From the NCBI RefSeq assembly GCF_040717535.1, contig NZ_JBFEFI010000002.1, positions 496,001 through 560,000 of the forward strand: 64,000 nucleotides of DNA. Reading direction: 5' to 3'. Source of the DNA: Thalassoglobus sp. JC818. Its GTDB lineage: Bacteria > Planctomycetota > Planctomycetia > Planctomycetales > Planctomycetaceae. The position numbers and the translations under genes are program-made. Shown piece by piece: positions 9,321 through 19,413 of the stretch (its first letter is position 1; the number at the start of each line of letters is the position of its first letter). Below the pieces are notes generated by a model. The model did not search any database. It was not told where the DNA came from and was given only the letters and a program-made list of their open reading frames with translations.

Positions 9321-9680
9321 GTGTCGACAGATTGTTCTCGTTAGCACAATGCCTTGAACTGTTGGCGAAGACGATCACTCAGAGTGCTCCAGGTTCTCCA
9401 AACTCTGGGATTCATCGGAAGGTGCGATCAGCAACTCAGTAATTGACTTTGCACTCGTACTGACAAACAGGGTATAGTTTTTATTCTACGATGCGTTTCT
9501 CGGCGCGGTAGACATCACACTCATGTGCACAGGGAGCACGATGCTGAGTGTTACCCCGTCGAGATGCATTCGAAAGACCAGTAGCTTCGACGTTTGAGAC
9601 TGCGTGTAATGCGGGATTACTCGTGGCCGAAGGAAAGGACTGCGTACCCGGTTTCGTAATATCAAGATTAGGGTGGGGTC
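9321..9680. other. Intergenic region with a possible promoter
   Basis: A gap of 360 bases before the TPR gene. CTGACA at 9460-9465 and TATTCT at 9482-9487 are 16 bases apart and could form a promoter; TTGACT at 9443 and TATAGT at 9473 are too far apart (24 bases). No gene or RNA fold was found. Confidence 0.3.
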
Positions 9681-10628
9681 ATGTCGACGGCAGAAGATCT
9701 GTGTGCCCAGGCGAATGCGTGCCTGTCGGAAAAGAACGCCCGGCAAGCGATCAAATTGCTGGAAGAAGCTATCGAGATCGATCCCGATCTGGTCGTCGCA
9801 CACGAGAATCTCGCCGGCCTCTGTTTTCTGACACGAGATTACGAACGGGCGATTCAACTCTATCAACGTGCGATGCGGTTAGACCCCAAGAACTCTGCTG
9901 CGATGATCAATCTTGGCGCGGTCTACAACAAGATGAAGAACTATCAGGAAGCGGTGAAGACTCTGCGAAGTGCGTTGTCCCGTGACCGACGTTCTCCCGA
10001 AGCGTATTACAATCTCGGAATCGCTCATAAGGGGTTGAATCAGTTTTCGATGGCCGTCTCTGCTTACAAGGAAGCCATTCGCCTCGATCCCGAGATGGCG
10101 GAAGCATATTTCAATCTGGGCAATGTTCTCATCGAGATGAAGAATCACAGCCAGGCGATTCTGAATTACCGGCGGGCGGTCGAGCTCAAACCGAACTTCA
10201 AGAAAGCAGTCGTCGGGCTGAGGAAGGCCGAAGAGCAGGCCTATGAAGCCAAGCAGAGTCACAACCCGTTCGGTCGACTTGTGAACATGGAAGACGTCGA
10301 GAGAAAGAACAAAGAGGTCGAGAAGAAACTCGTTCTGACTCCTCAGCAACGGTATGAAGATCGAGAGATTGTGCATCGACTCGCCAAAGATGGAGAGCGA
10401 ATCGCTGGAGAAGTTGTTGAACAAGTCAAACAGGAACTCGAAGCAGCGATTCTCGAGTTGAGTCGACTGATGAGTGAAGAACGTGACGGCCGAACCTGGC
10501 TGTCACATCAAAAGCAGTTTCGGCTGGCTGTCGAGAATTTCCGTCAGAACGTCTCCAGCTTAAAGGAGAAGGTCGAGCAGATTCGCGACCACGAACGGCA
10601 CATCGAAACAGACTACTGCAGCAATTGA
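9681..10628 (+). CDS. Tetratricopeptide-repeat protein
   Basis: This 315-residue protein begins with about five TPR units of 34 residues (for example 'ARQAIKLLEEAIEIDPD', 'YERAIQLYQRAMRLDPK', 'YQEAVKTLRSALSRD', 'FSMAVSAYKEAIRLDPEMAEAYFNLG'). From about residue 200 it becomes a charged helical region, probably coiled coil (VERKNKEVEKKL, VEQVKQELEAAILELSRLM). It has no signal peptide, so it should be cytoplasmic. TPRs usually mediate protein contacts; the partner is unknown. The ATG at 9681 follows a G-rich ribosome binding site (GGGTGGGG). Convergent with the AarF gene. Confidence 0.88.
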   Translation: MSTAEDLCAQANACLSEKNARQAIKLLEEAIEIDPDLVVAHENLAGLCFLTRDYERAIQLYQRAMRLDPKNSAAMINLGAVYNKMKNYQEAVKTLRSALSRDRRSPEAYYNLGIAHKGLNQFSMAVSAYKEAIRLDPEMAEAYFNLGNVLIEMKNHSQAILNYRRAVELKPNFKKAVVGLRKAEEQAYEAKQSHNPFGRLVNMEDVERKNKEVEKKLVLTPQQRYEDREIVHRLAKDGERIAGEVVEQVKQELEAAILELSRLMSEERDGRTWLSHQKQFRLAVENFRQNVSSLKEKVEQIRDHERHIETDYCSN

Positions 10629-10688
10629 TTTGATCCGCAACTTATGTTGCGAAGTCAGTTGAACCTGCTGACTATCTGCAATCTAGAA

Positions 10689-12371
10689 TTACAGCCGTCC
10701 GCTTCGCAGAATACCCCAGACCAGCCACAGGCCTAGGAATCCGCTGGTCATGAACATCGGGACAGCGACCCAAAGCGACGCTTGGCTCGTCGTCCGGATG
10801 ATGAGTGCGGCAGCGACGACCAGCGACGAAATGACGACTCCCACAACAATTCTGTTGCTGGATCGATCGAACTCTGTGATCAACCGATCGAGCCCCTTGT
10901 GCTCAAATTGTACCTTCAAATCATCCTGGCTGACCTTCTGAAGGGTTCGTCCGAGATGGATGGGGATGTTGTGGGCCACCAGAAAGAGCTTCTTCATGTC
11001 TGCGATTGTCCGCTGCGCGATCCGTTTTGGGTCGTAACGCTTCTTGACAATCGTTTCGATCTTCGGAGCTAGCACGTTGGCCAGATTGAACTTTGGATTG
11101 AGTTGCCGGCCGATGCCATCGAGTGTCACGATGGCGCGAATGAGAAGAATCAAATCACCCGGGCACCGCAGCCCGTGATTGGCGAGAATCGTGACGAAGT
11201 CGTTCAGCAAGCTTCCGATGTTCAGCTTCCCTAAGTCGACTCCGTAATATGCGTCGATGAAATCGCGGACATCCGCCTTGAGAAGATGTTCCTCAACTTC
11301 CTGAGTCGGTTGGCCGAGTTCGAGGATGATGGACACTGCGGACTCAACATCGTTTCGAGTTACTGCAAGCAACAGGTCGATGAGTAAATCTCGCTTCTCT
11401 TCCGAGAGAAATCCGATCATTCCGTAGTCGAGGAGGATGATGGCTCCGGAAGGATGAACACGAAGGTTGCCGGGGTGTGGGTCTCCGTGAAAGATGCCGT
11501 ATTCGAACGCCTGTTTCATAAAGATGTCAGCACCGGTAGTCGCGACATCTGAGGGTGATAGTCCAAGCGCCCGAATCGCATCGACGTCGGTCACGTTGAC
11601 TCCCTCGATGAATTCCATCGTCAAGATGGTATCGCACGAACGGGCTTCATCGACGTCCGGAATGATTAAGCGGCAGTCTTCTTCGAACAGCTTCTTGAAC
11701 TCGCGCATCGTGCGGGCTTCACGCTGGTAATTCATTTCTCGTCGAACAGTGCGAGAGAAGTGATTGACCAGCCCAACCGGGTCAAACGCTTTTGATTCGG
11801 GGATGTGGTTTTCGAGAAGCTGAGCGATCTCCAACATGAGTGACAGGTCGCGCTCGATCTCGTTCTGAACATCGGGGCGACGAATTTTGACCGCGAACTT
11901 TCGCCCATTGAAGTCGGTTGCGCAATGGACCTGACCCAGCGAACCAGCAGCGAGAGGAGTCTCTTCGAACGATGCGTACAGCTCAGCGGTCGACTTCTTG
12001 AATGCTCGAAGGACGGCCGCGTGTGATTCTTCTGAAGAAAAAGGAGGAACCTGCTCCTGCAGCTGTTTGAGTTCGGCAATCACATCGTTCGGGACAAGGT
12101 CGGGACGAGTGCTGAGGACTTGGCCAAACTTGACGAACGTCGGACCGAGATCCTGAAAGGTGAGCCGAATCCTCGCAGCGGTTGTCAGGGCTTCGATCTC
12201 TTCGTCGGGCGACCGCATCAGTACGCGGCGGCCCCACTTGAGATACTTGAGCAGACCGAGCCGCTCCAAAACGTCGCCGAATCCGTAATTCAGCAGGACG
12301 GTCGCAATTTCGCGACCTCGATTAACGTTCCTGATAAAGCGAAGTGGATAAGGTTGCACGCGGTCGGCCAT
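10689..12371 (-). CDS. AarF/ABC1/UbiB family kinase-like protein
   Basis: This 560-residue protein belongs to the UbiB/AarF atypical kinases linked to quinone synthesis or lipid transport. Visible hallmarks are the KxGQ motif 'FVKFGQVLSTRPDLVP' (about residues 76-91), the Ala-rich loop 'LAAGSLGQVH' replacing the usual glycine loop, the lysine in 'FAVKIRRP', the catalytic 'FHGDPHPGNL' and the metal-binding 'LLDYGMIG'. The C-terminus has two hydrophobic segments (VVGVVISSLVVAAALII and a final VPMFMTSGFLGLWLVWGI) that anchor it to the membrane. The ATG at 12371 gives a typical N-terminus. The likely role is ubiquinone or menaquinone metabolism, but no quinone genes lie nearby. Confidence 0.93.
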   Translation of the reverse strand: MADRVQPYPLRFIRNVNRGREIATVLLNYGFGDVLERLGLLKYLKWGRRVLMRSPDEEIEALTTAARIRLTFQDLGPTFVKFGQVLSTRPDLVPNDVIAELKQLQEQVPPFSSEESHAAVLRAFKKSTAELYASFEETPLAAGSLGQVHCATDFNGRKFAVKIRRPDVQNEIERDLSLMLEIAQLLENHIPESKAFDPVGLVNHFSRTVRREMNYQREARTMREFKKLFEEDCRLIIPDVDEARSCDTILTMEFIEGVNVTDVDAIRALGLSPSDVATTGADIFMKQAFEYGIFHGDPHPGNLRVHPSGAIILLDYGMIGFLSEEKRDLLIDLLLAVTRNDVESAVSIILELGQPTQEVEEHLLKADVRDFIDAYYGVDLGKLNIGSLLNDFVTILANHGLRCPGDLILLIRAIVTLDGIGRQLNPKFNLANVLAPKIETIVKKRYDPKRIAQRTIADMKKLFLVAHNIPIHLGRTLQKVSQDDLKVQFEHKGLDRLITEFDRSSNRIVVGVVISSLVVAAALIIRTTSQASLWVAVPMFMTSGFLGLWLVWGILRSGRL

Positions 12372-12500
12372 TTTGTCTTGGTAGATGAGTGTTCGATTCT
12401 GTCAGCATCCAGGGCAAGACGCAAATCGCCTTTCAGTCACGGACAGAAACGCTGTTCGATCGAGAGTCTTCCCGAATCACTCATCGAAGCACGAGCTGAT

Positions 12501-13865
12501 TTAACTCGCTTGCAGTTTCTCCATCCTCGCGTTGGCATCCTTGTAGTCGTAATCGACGACGAGCACTTCCCCGTAATGGTTGATGGCTTTTTCGTTGTCG
12601 CCGGTTTCTTCGCAGACGCGTGCCAGCAGGTAATGAGCTTCTTTGTAGGTCTCCGGCTGTGCTTCTGCATTCAGGCCTGGGACAGCTCTTTCGAATTGCC
12701 CCTTTGCCAGTGCCATTTTGTTGTCATACATGAAGCACTTGCCCAGCATCACGAGTGCGCGGGTTTTCAGTCTTGGGTCCTGACTCGCTTTCTGGAGCAA
12801 TGGGATCGCTCGCGCCCACTCCTGCAGCTGCATGACCAGATCGGCGAGTTCGATCTTGATGTTCATGTTTTGAGTGTGCCGCTGCTCTCGAGCGGAGAGA
12901 ACTTCGATTCTTCGGGCTCGCCACTCTTTGGAGAGTTCGGCGACCTGTTTGCGATGTTCTGGATCGCCGGTTTCGTTTGCCCGCTCTTTGGCGAGATCAA
13001 CGTTGTGCTTCATGAGAAGCAGTTCTGCGTCTTCGAGTTGCTCTCGAATGCCGGGATCGCCGCCGGAGACTTCGAGCGCGGTCTTTGTGACTTCGTAAGA
13101 CTCTTCGTACTTCTTGGACTGCTTCAAGTGTCGAGCGAGTTTGATGTAGTTCTCAACCTGTTCAGGCTCGCGGCGAATTTGATGGCGGAGTGCGGTTTCG
13201 GTATCACCTTCCTGGCCATGAGTGGAGCGAGAGTCTTTGGCGAAGTTTTTGTGGAGAGCTGCCTCGCTCGCTGTTTCAGCTCCTTCGAAGTTCGCGTCAG
13301 CAGTGGCCTGACGAGCTGCCAGTGCTGAGAGTTTGCGACTGACGTTGACATCTTTCGGGTCGATTTTCCCGATGCGTTCCCAGATTTTGAATGCTTCAGA
13401 GAACTCGCCTCGATTTTCCAGCAACTCAGCGAATGCGAGATGGATGTCTTTGTCCTTCTCAGCTGCTTTGACTGCTTCCATGTAAGCGAATCGTGCGATC
13501 TCTCCCATGTCGAGTTGCATGCTGCATTCTGCGACATCGACATTCAATTGAGCGTCCCACGGATTCAACAAGAGGCCCTCTTCGGCAAGTGCCATGGCCT
13601 CTTCCCACTCTTCAGCTTTCTTCAGCTTTTTGACTTTGCTTCGAAGCGAAATGAGCTTCGTTTTGGCAATCGTTCCAGCCCCTTTCCCATTCTCGTCATA
13701 CTTCTTTTTCGTGCTGTTCCGCAGCAACTGACGATAGGTCAGATTGTGCGGGACGAGTTTGGCGCACTGACTGAACATCTGGACGGACATATCCCAGTTA
13801 CCTGCTTGCATTGCTTTGTTCCCATGCTGGAAGCATTTTGCAGCTTTTTTGTTCTCGTCGGCCAC
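12501..13865 (-). CDS. Tetratricopeptide-repeat protein, highly charged
   Basis: This protein of about 454 residues is built from TPR-like helical pairs (for instance 'AKCFQHGNKAMQAGNWDMSVQMFSQCAKL', 'EWEEAMALAEEGLLLNPWDA', 'GEFSEAFKIWERIGKIDPKD', 'YEESYEVTKTALEVSGGD', and near the end 'GDNEKAINHYGEVLVVDYDY'). It is rich in Lys and Glu, has no signal peptide, and no enzymatic motif was found. An upstream ATG at 14027 would add 54 residues of unrelated composition. The GTG at 13865 is chosen instead because CAGGAG lies six bases before it on the coding strand. It lies between the AarF gene and a sulfatase on the same strand, but the spacing does not show an operon. Confidence 0.85.
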   Translation of the reverse strand: MADENKKAAKCFQHGNKAMQAGNWDMSVQMFSQCAKLVPHNLTYRQLLRNSTKKKYDENGKGAGTIAKTKLISLRSKVKKLKKAEEWEEAMALAEEGLLLNPWDAQLNVDVAECSMQLDMGEIARFAYMEAVKAAEKDKDIHLAFAELLENRGEFSEAFKIWERIGKIDPKDVNVSRKLSALAARQATADANFEGAETASEAALHKNFAKDSRSTHGQEGDTETALRHQIRREPEQVENYIKLARHLKQSKKYEESYEVTKTALEVSGGDPGIREQLEDAELLLMKHNVDLAKERANETGDPEHRKQVAELSKEWRARRIEVLSAREQRHTQNMNIKIELADLVMQLQEWARAIPLLQKASQDPRLKTRALVMLGKCFMYDNKMALAKGQFERAVPGLNAEAQPETYKEAHYLLARVCEETGDNEKAINHYGEVLVVDYDYKDANARMEKLQAS

Positions 13866-14044
13866 ACGTTTCTCCTGAGAGGTAGTCGATTTGTCTTGCT
13901 GGAATTGTAGGTGAGAATGGTGTGCGAAGGAAAATTTCTGTCGCAAACTTCCGCAGAAAACGGCGTCCCTGAAAGATAACAGAAGCCAATTCGATTTGGG
14001 AGAATGAATGCTTGGGACTTCACTCATTCAGACTGGCTTCGAGC

Positions 14045-15475
14045 TCAATTCTGTTTTTCCGACCAGACGGAGTCGTTGAGAGCCTGCATTTCGCGGGACA
14101 TTTTCGTTGACAGATCACGAATGGTCTCTTGAATTTTCGGGTCGTCAGAATCGTACAAATTCGTTCGTTCCTCGGGGTCGTTCTGGAGGTCGTAAAGTTC
14201 GTCTCGTTCAGGGTTTCGGAAATCTCGGACAAGCTTCCAGCGCGGAGTGCGGTACATCCGCATTTGAGTCTGTGATTGATGTTTTGTCGTGTATTCCCCG
14301 TAAAAGTCGTTGTCCCATTCCGCTTCGTCGCCTTTCAGCAGCGGAGTGAGATCGTGGCCGCGGAGCATGAGATCGTCGCTGACAGGGATGTTCGCCATGG
14401 ACAGGATGGTTGGAAACCAGTCGAGATTTGAGACGGTTTCGTCGATGACGGTGTCTGCTTCAATGACTCCTGGCCAACAAATCGCGGTTGGGACACGAAT
14501 GGAGTGATCGTACATATTCGGGCGTTGTCCACGCGGGATGTTTTCAGTGGCGGGGGGAGGGGTGTTGACGATCCAGTGTCCGTTTCCTTTGTGCCAGATT
14601 CCGTTGTGACCCATGTTGTACCCGTGGTCACTGGTGTAGATGATGATGGTGTTTTCGTGAAGCTGCAGGAGTTCGAGTTCTTCAAGAAGCTTGCCGACAT
14701 TTCGGTCGACTCCCGCCACGCTCGCCAGATACTCCCGGGTTCGCCGCTTGACGTATTCAACGTTCAGGTCGGGATAGTCAGGATGAGGAAGTTCCGGATC
14801 GAGTCCATCAAACGGTTCCCAGTCTTCATCTCGCACGGGGAGCCAGCGGGCATGCGGAGCACGGTAGTGAAGCGATAGCGCGAACGGGCCATCCTTCTTG
14901 TCGTACAATCGCAGCCAGCGAATGGCTTCGTCGGTGAGGATGTCTGTCGTGAGGCCATTGACTGTCTGGGTGGAACCGTCGACTTCCAATGTCGGTCGGA
15001 AAGGAGACGTTCCGCCGCCACGAAAGCCCATGAAGTCGACGTATCCGAATTGGGTGGGATGCTGTGAGTCGAGCAGCCCGAGGTGCCACTTGCCAATGAG
15101 AGCTGTTTGATAGCCAGTTCTTCGAAGCTCTTCCGGCCATGTCGGAATTCCGGGTTCGATCCCGTGATCGGGTTCAACTCTCGGATTCAACCAGTCGGTG
15201 ATTCCCATTTCACTTCCGTAACGGCTGGTCAATGTGCTGACCCGTGACGGGCTGCAAACGGGTGTGACCGTGAAGCTGTTGGGAAGATAAGCTCCGGACT
15301 GGAACAGTTCGTCAAGATGCGGCGTGTGAGCGTGAGGGTGACCGGAAAGTCCGAGAGCCCACGGAGCCTGATCGTCGGTGAGGATGAACAGAATGTTGGG
15401 GCGTTCCTCGGCAGCGGACAGAGAGGTCGTCAGCAATAGAATTCCGAACATCAGCATCGGTCGGATTCGTCTCAT
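14045..15475 (-). CDS. Secreted sulfatase
   Basis: This 476-residue sulfatase has an N-terminal signal peptide (PMLMFGILLLTTSLSAAE). The metal-binding 'ILTDDQ' is at about residues 31-36. The formylglycine site is CSPSR (Cys near residue 74), which an FGE or similar enzyme must convert for activity. Downstream are 'ALIGKWHLG', 'IIYTSDHGYNMG' with metal-ligand Asp and His, and a C-terminal 'KLVRDFRNPERDELYDLQNDPEE' typical of the family. Planctomycetes carry many sulfatases for use on sulfated algal polysaccharides; the substrate cannot be read here. It is transcribed away from kdsB. Confidence 0.94.
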   Translation of the reverse strand: MRRIRPMLMFGILLLTTSLSAAEERPNILFILTDDQAPWALGLSGHPHAHTPHLDELFQSGAYLPNSFTVTPVCSPSRVSTLTSRYGSEMGITDWLNPRVEPDHGIEPGIPTWPEELRRTGYQTALIGKWHLGLLDSQHPTQFGYVDFMGFRGGGTSPFRPTLEVDGSTQTVNGLTTDILTDEAIRWLRLYDKKDGPFALSLHYRAPHARWLPVRDEDWEPFDGLDPELPHPDYPDLNVEYVKRRTREYLASVAGVDRNVGKLLEELELLQLHENTIIIYTSDHGYNMGHNGIWHKGNGHWIVNTPPPATENIPRGQRPNMYDHSIRVPTAICWPGVIEADTVIDETVSNLDWFPTILSMANIPVSDDLMLRGHDLTPLLKGDEAEWDNDFYGEYTTKHQSQTQMRMYRTPRWKLVRDFRNPERDELYDLQNDPEERTNLYDSDDPKIQETIRDLSTKMSREMQALNDSVWSEKQN

Positions 15476-15665
15476 CGTTTGTCACCTTGCTTCGGGGAAC
15501 CCAAGACTTTGCAGTTTGATACAGTACCCGTTTGATACCGGGATTGATCGGTAAAGTCTAATGTGATTCCGGCTTGATGTCTTGTTGTCGATTGGCGAGA
15601 GTCTGCCGTGAACGGTGTTGAAAGTTGTCAGGTCTGTTTCGGGAATGATTGACGGAACGAATGAG

Positions 15666-16454
15666 ATGTCACAAGTGATTGGAGTGATTCCAGCGAGGAT
15701 GCAGTCGTCGCGATTGCCTGGAAAAATGCTTCTGCAGGAGACCGGAAAACCGCTCATTCAGTACGCGTGGGAATCAGCGTGTCGAGCGGAGCGACTCGAC
15801 CGAGTGATCATCGCGGCTGATGACGAAGCGATCGTGACTGCATGCCAGAACTTCGGTGCTGAATGCGTGATGACCGGAGAACATCCCAGCGGAACCGATC
15901 GAATCGCCGAGGTTGTCCGCGCGTGTTCTGAGGATGTCTCGCTGGTGATCAACATTCAGGGTGATGAACCGGAATTGGAATCCAGCTGTATTGATGCACT
16001 TGTGGAGAGGATGGACCGCTCGCCGAGCGTTGAAATGGGAACTCTTGCGACTCCGATCGATTCAATTGCGACGTTGAATGATACTGGATGCGTAAAAGTT
16101 GTTCGGGCAGCAGATGGCCGAGCGCTCTACTTCAGTCGATCGCCAATTCCGTTTTATCGGGATGGAACTCCGTCTGATTTGCTGACACCGACCGGGGAAG
16201 ATGCCGCTTTCCGTCGGAGTCCGTGGCTTCTTCATCTGGGAATTTACGCTTATCGACCAGAGTTTTTGCTCGCCTTGACGCAACTTCCCCCGTCAGAACT
16301 TGAGAAGCTGGAACGCCTTGAGCAACTTCGCGCCTTGGAAGCGGGAGCCTCAATTCTTGTCGAAGTTGTTCATCACCAGTCCGTTGGAATTGATACCGCT
16401 GCAGACTATGCTGCGTTCGTCGCGAGGGAACGTTCACGTGCGGAGTCCAATTGA
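15666..16454 (+). CDS. kdsB: 3-deoxy-manno-octulosonate cytidylyltransferase
   Basis: KdsB activates Kdo with CTP to make CMP-Kdo for the lipid A inner core. The protein opens with the nucleotide-binding signature 'VIGVIPARMQSSRLPGK' and continues with 'GTDRIAEV', 'VINIQGDEPELE' (metal-binding region), 'ALYFSRSPIPF' and 'HLGIYAYRPEFL'. The ATG at 15666 starts the family's usual N-terminus; GTG at 15615 and ATG at 15645 would add up to 17 residues. The length of about 262 is standard. It stands 97 bases upstream of pyrG on the same strand, an arrangement that fits because CTP synthase supplies its substrate. Kdo supports an outer membrane with lipopolysaccharide. Confidence 0.94.
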   Translation: MSQVIGVIPARMQSSRLPGKMLLQETGKPLIQYAWESACRAERLDRVIIAADDEAIVTACQNFGAECVMTGEHPSGTDRIAEVVRACSEDVSLVINIQGDEPELESSCIDALVERMDRSPSVEMGTLATPIDSIATLNDTGCVKVVRAADGRALYFSRSPIPFYRDGTPSDLLTPTGEDAAFRRSPWLLHLGIYAYRPEFLLALTQLPPSELEKLERLEQLRALEAGASILVEVVHHQSVGIDTAADYAAFVARERSRAESN

Positions 16455-16497
16455 GGCATTTCGGTATCGAGATGTCATGTTCGCGGACAGGCTTAGG

Positions 16498-16518
16498 CTG
16501 AGGGGCTGCTTCCCTCAG
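16498..16518 (+). other. Hairpin between kdsB and pyrG
   Basis: CTGAGGG (16498-16504) pairs perfectly with CCCTCAG (16512-16518) across a seven-base loop. No U tract follows, so it is not an obvious terminator; it might influence pyrG expression or be chance. Confidence 0.35.
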
Positions 16519-16536
16519 TGGACACATAATTGTTGA

Positions 16537-18165
<1,629 letters not shown>

Positions 18166-18180
18166 AGCATTTGGACTGCA

Positions 18181-19149
18181 CTATTTGGCGTAAGGCTCCG
18201 CTGACACGGATTCAGCAGTTGGGAAGTTGTCGGGAATGTCCTGAGTGACCTTGCCTGTCGCTGCCCATTCGGTTCCACGTTGCAGGCAGGTCTTGAATCC
18301 GACGCACTCCATCGAGTAGTCCGCATGTCCCATCGGGGTGTGGAAGACTTTGCCGTCGCCGTACTTAATTGTCATCAGCATCGGTTCGTGGCGTTCGGTG
18401 CCGTTAAATTCTGGACTTGCGTAAGCTGTCGCGAGAATCCGCATCTGCTGACCAGGGCCTCGAAGCAAGGAATACAATTCATCTTTGCTGTGGAGCCACT
18501 CGGTTGGAAGCCCTTTCGTGATGGGGTGAGTGTTATCGCGGATGACGATGGAGAACTCGTGCTGTGGTCCGTGAGTTCCACCGCGTCCGGGTGACTCATC
18601 GCGAACCTCTTCGCCCTGATCATTTAGGTAGACATACGGTCCGGACTTCTCATCCCGGCCACCCCAGCCACCGAGGCCGATCATTTGATTGTACTCTGTC
18701 CAGTCTCCGAATGAATTGTCCGCAGCGTGCACGATCACCAGTCCTCCACCGTTACGCACGTATTCTTCGAAAGCTTCTTGGGTTTTCTTTGGCCATGGAG
18801 CTGCGTTGAAGCCGAAGTTCGAAACGACAACATCGTATTTTGAGAAGTCAGGGCTGAAGTCGGGATCGGTTTTCGGTTCCGGAAATGCTTCGGTTTCCAA
18901 TCCTGGAATCGAATACTCTGGCAGGTGTTGTTCTCCCTTCCAGGTGTATTTCGTCCGTGCCAGATCGACGTCGAAGAGCCCGGTTTCTTCGAGATACTGC
19001 TTCATCATGAAAGTTGTTTTCGGCCAGTCGCCGTGATTGTTTTGACCATCGATGATCAGTGCTTTCAGATCCGCCGCCTGACCGGATGACTGCATCACCA
19101 GAATCATAAGTGTGGCGATGAAGAGTTTGATCATTTGCATTGTTCGCAT
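18181..19149 (-). CDS. Secreted ThuA-like domain protein
   Basis: This 322-residue protein has a signal peptide (MIKLFIATLMILVMQSSGQAAD) and then a ThuA/trehalose-utilisation-like flavodoxin fold: 'ALIIDGQNNHGDWPKTT', 'YDVVVSNFGFNAAPWPKKT', 'EEYVRNGGGLVIVHAADNSFGDW', 'HEFSIVIRDNTHPITKGLPTEWLH' and 'GDGKVFHTPMGHADYSME'. This arrangement is common in planctomycete and Bacteroidetes secreted proteins of unclear enzymology, often associated with sugar metabolism. No dehydrogenase or heme domain is fused here. It converges with pyrG, leaving 15 bases between the stop codons. Confidence 0.88.
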   Translation of the reverse strand: MRTMQMIKLFIATLMILVMQSSGQAADLKALIIDGQNNHGDWPKTTFMMKQYLEETGLFDVDLARTKYTWKGEQHLPEYSIPGLETEAFPEPKTDPDFSPDFSKYDVVVSNFGFNAAPWPKKTQEAFEEYVRNGGGLVIVHAADNSFGDWTEYNQMIGLGGWGGRDEKSGPYVYLNDQGEEVRDESPGRGGTHGPQHEFSIVIRDNTHPITKGLPTEWLHSKDELYSLLRGPGQQMRILATAYASPEFNGTERHEPMLMTIKYGDGKVFHTPMGHADYSMECVGFKTCLQRGTEWAATGKVTQDIPDNFPTAESVSAEPYAK

Positions 19150-19338
19150 GCCTGTCCAAATTGTTTGAAGTAGTGACCGCTCCAGTCTCGGAAGAACGGA
19201 CGGAAACTTTGGTGATAAATTGAGGATCTGTTTTGGTTTGACCGGCAGAAAGTCTCCGACGGATCACCTATTTATATAATCGAGATTTGATCAGTCTACA
19301 ACTTGCTGTGTCTGTTGAGTGTTGTGGCGTTGACCGAA

Positions 19339-19382
19339 TTCCAAAAAGAAAGGCGCCGCATGTTCGACAACATGCGGTGCCT
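19339..19382 (-). terminator. Rho-independent terminator of the TPR lipoprotein gene
   Basis: Arms at 19351-19364 and 19369-19382 pair almost perfectly (one G-U) around a CGAC loop. Read on the minus strand, the stem is followed by TTTCTTTTT, so this is a complete intrinsic terminator 32 bases after the stop codon of the minus-strand gene that ends at 19414. Confidence 0.88.
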
Positions 19383-19413
19383 ATTGAAAATTCCGGTGTA
19401 GGCCAAGCAGAGA

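Noticed and set aside
12120-13328. Plus-strand open frame of 402 residues opposite the AarF and TPR genes
   Set aside because: It runs antisense across two well-supported minus-strand genes and the gap between them. Its composition (Phe-, Leu- and Cys-rich) is that of a reversed frame, and no domain is visible.
16498-16518. Hairpin before pyrG as a CTP-sensing attenuator
   Set aside because: No U tract follows and there is no run of initiating G residues as in the known pyrG mechanism, so it is listed only as a hairpin.
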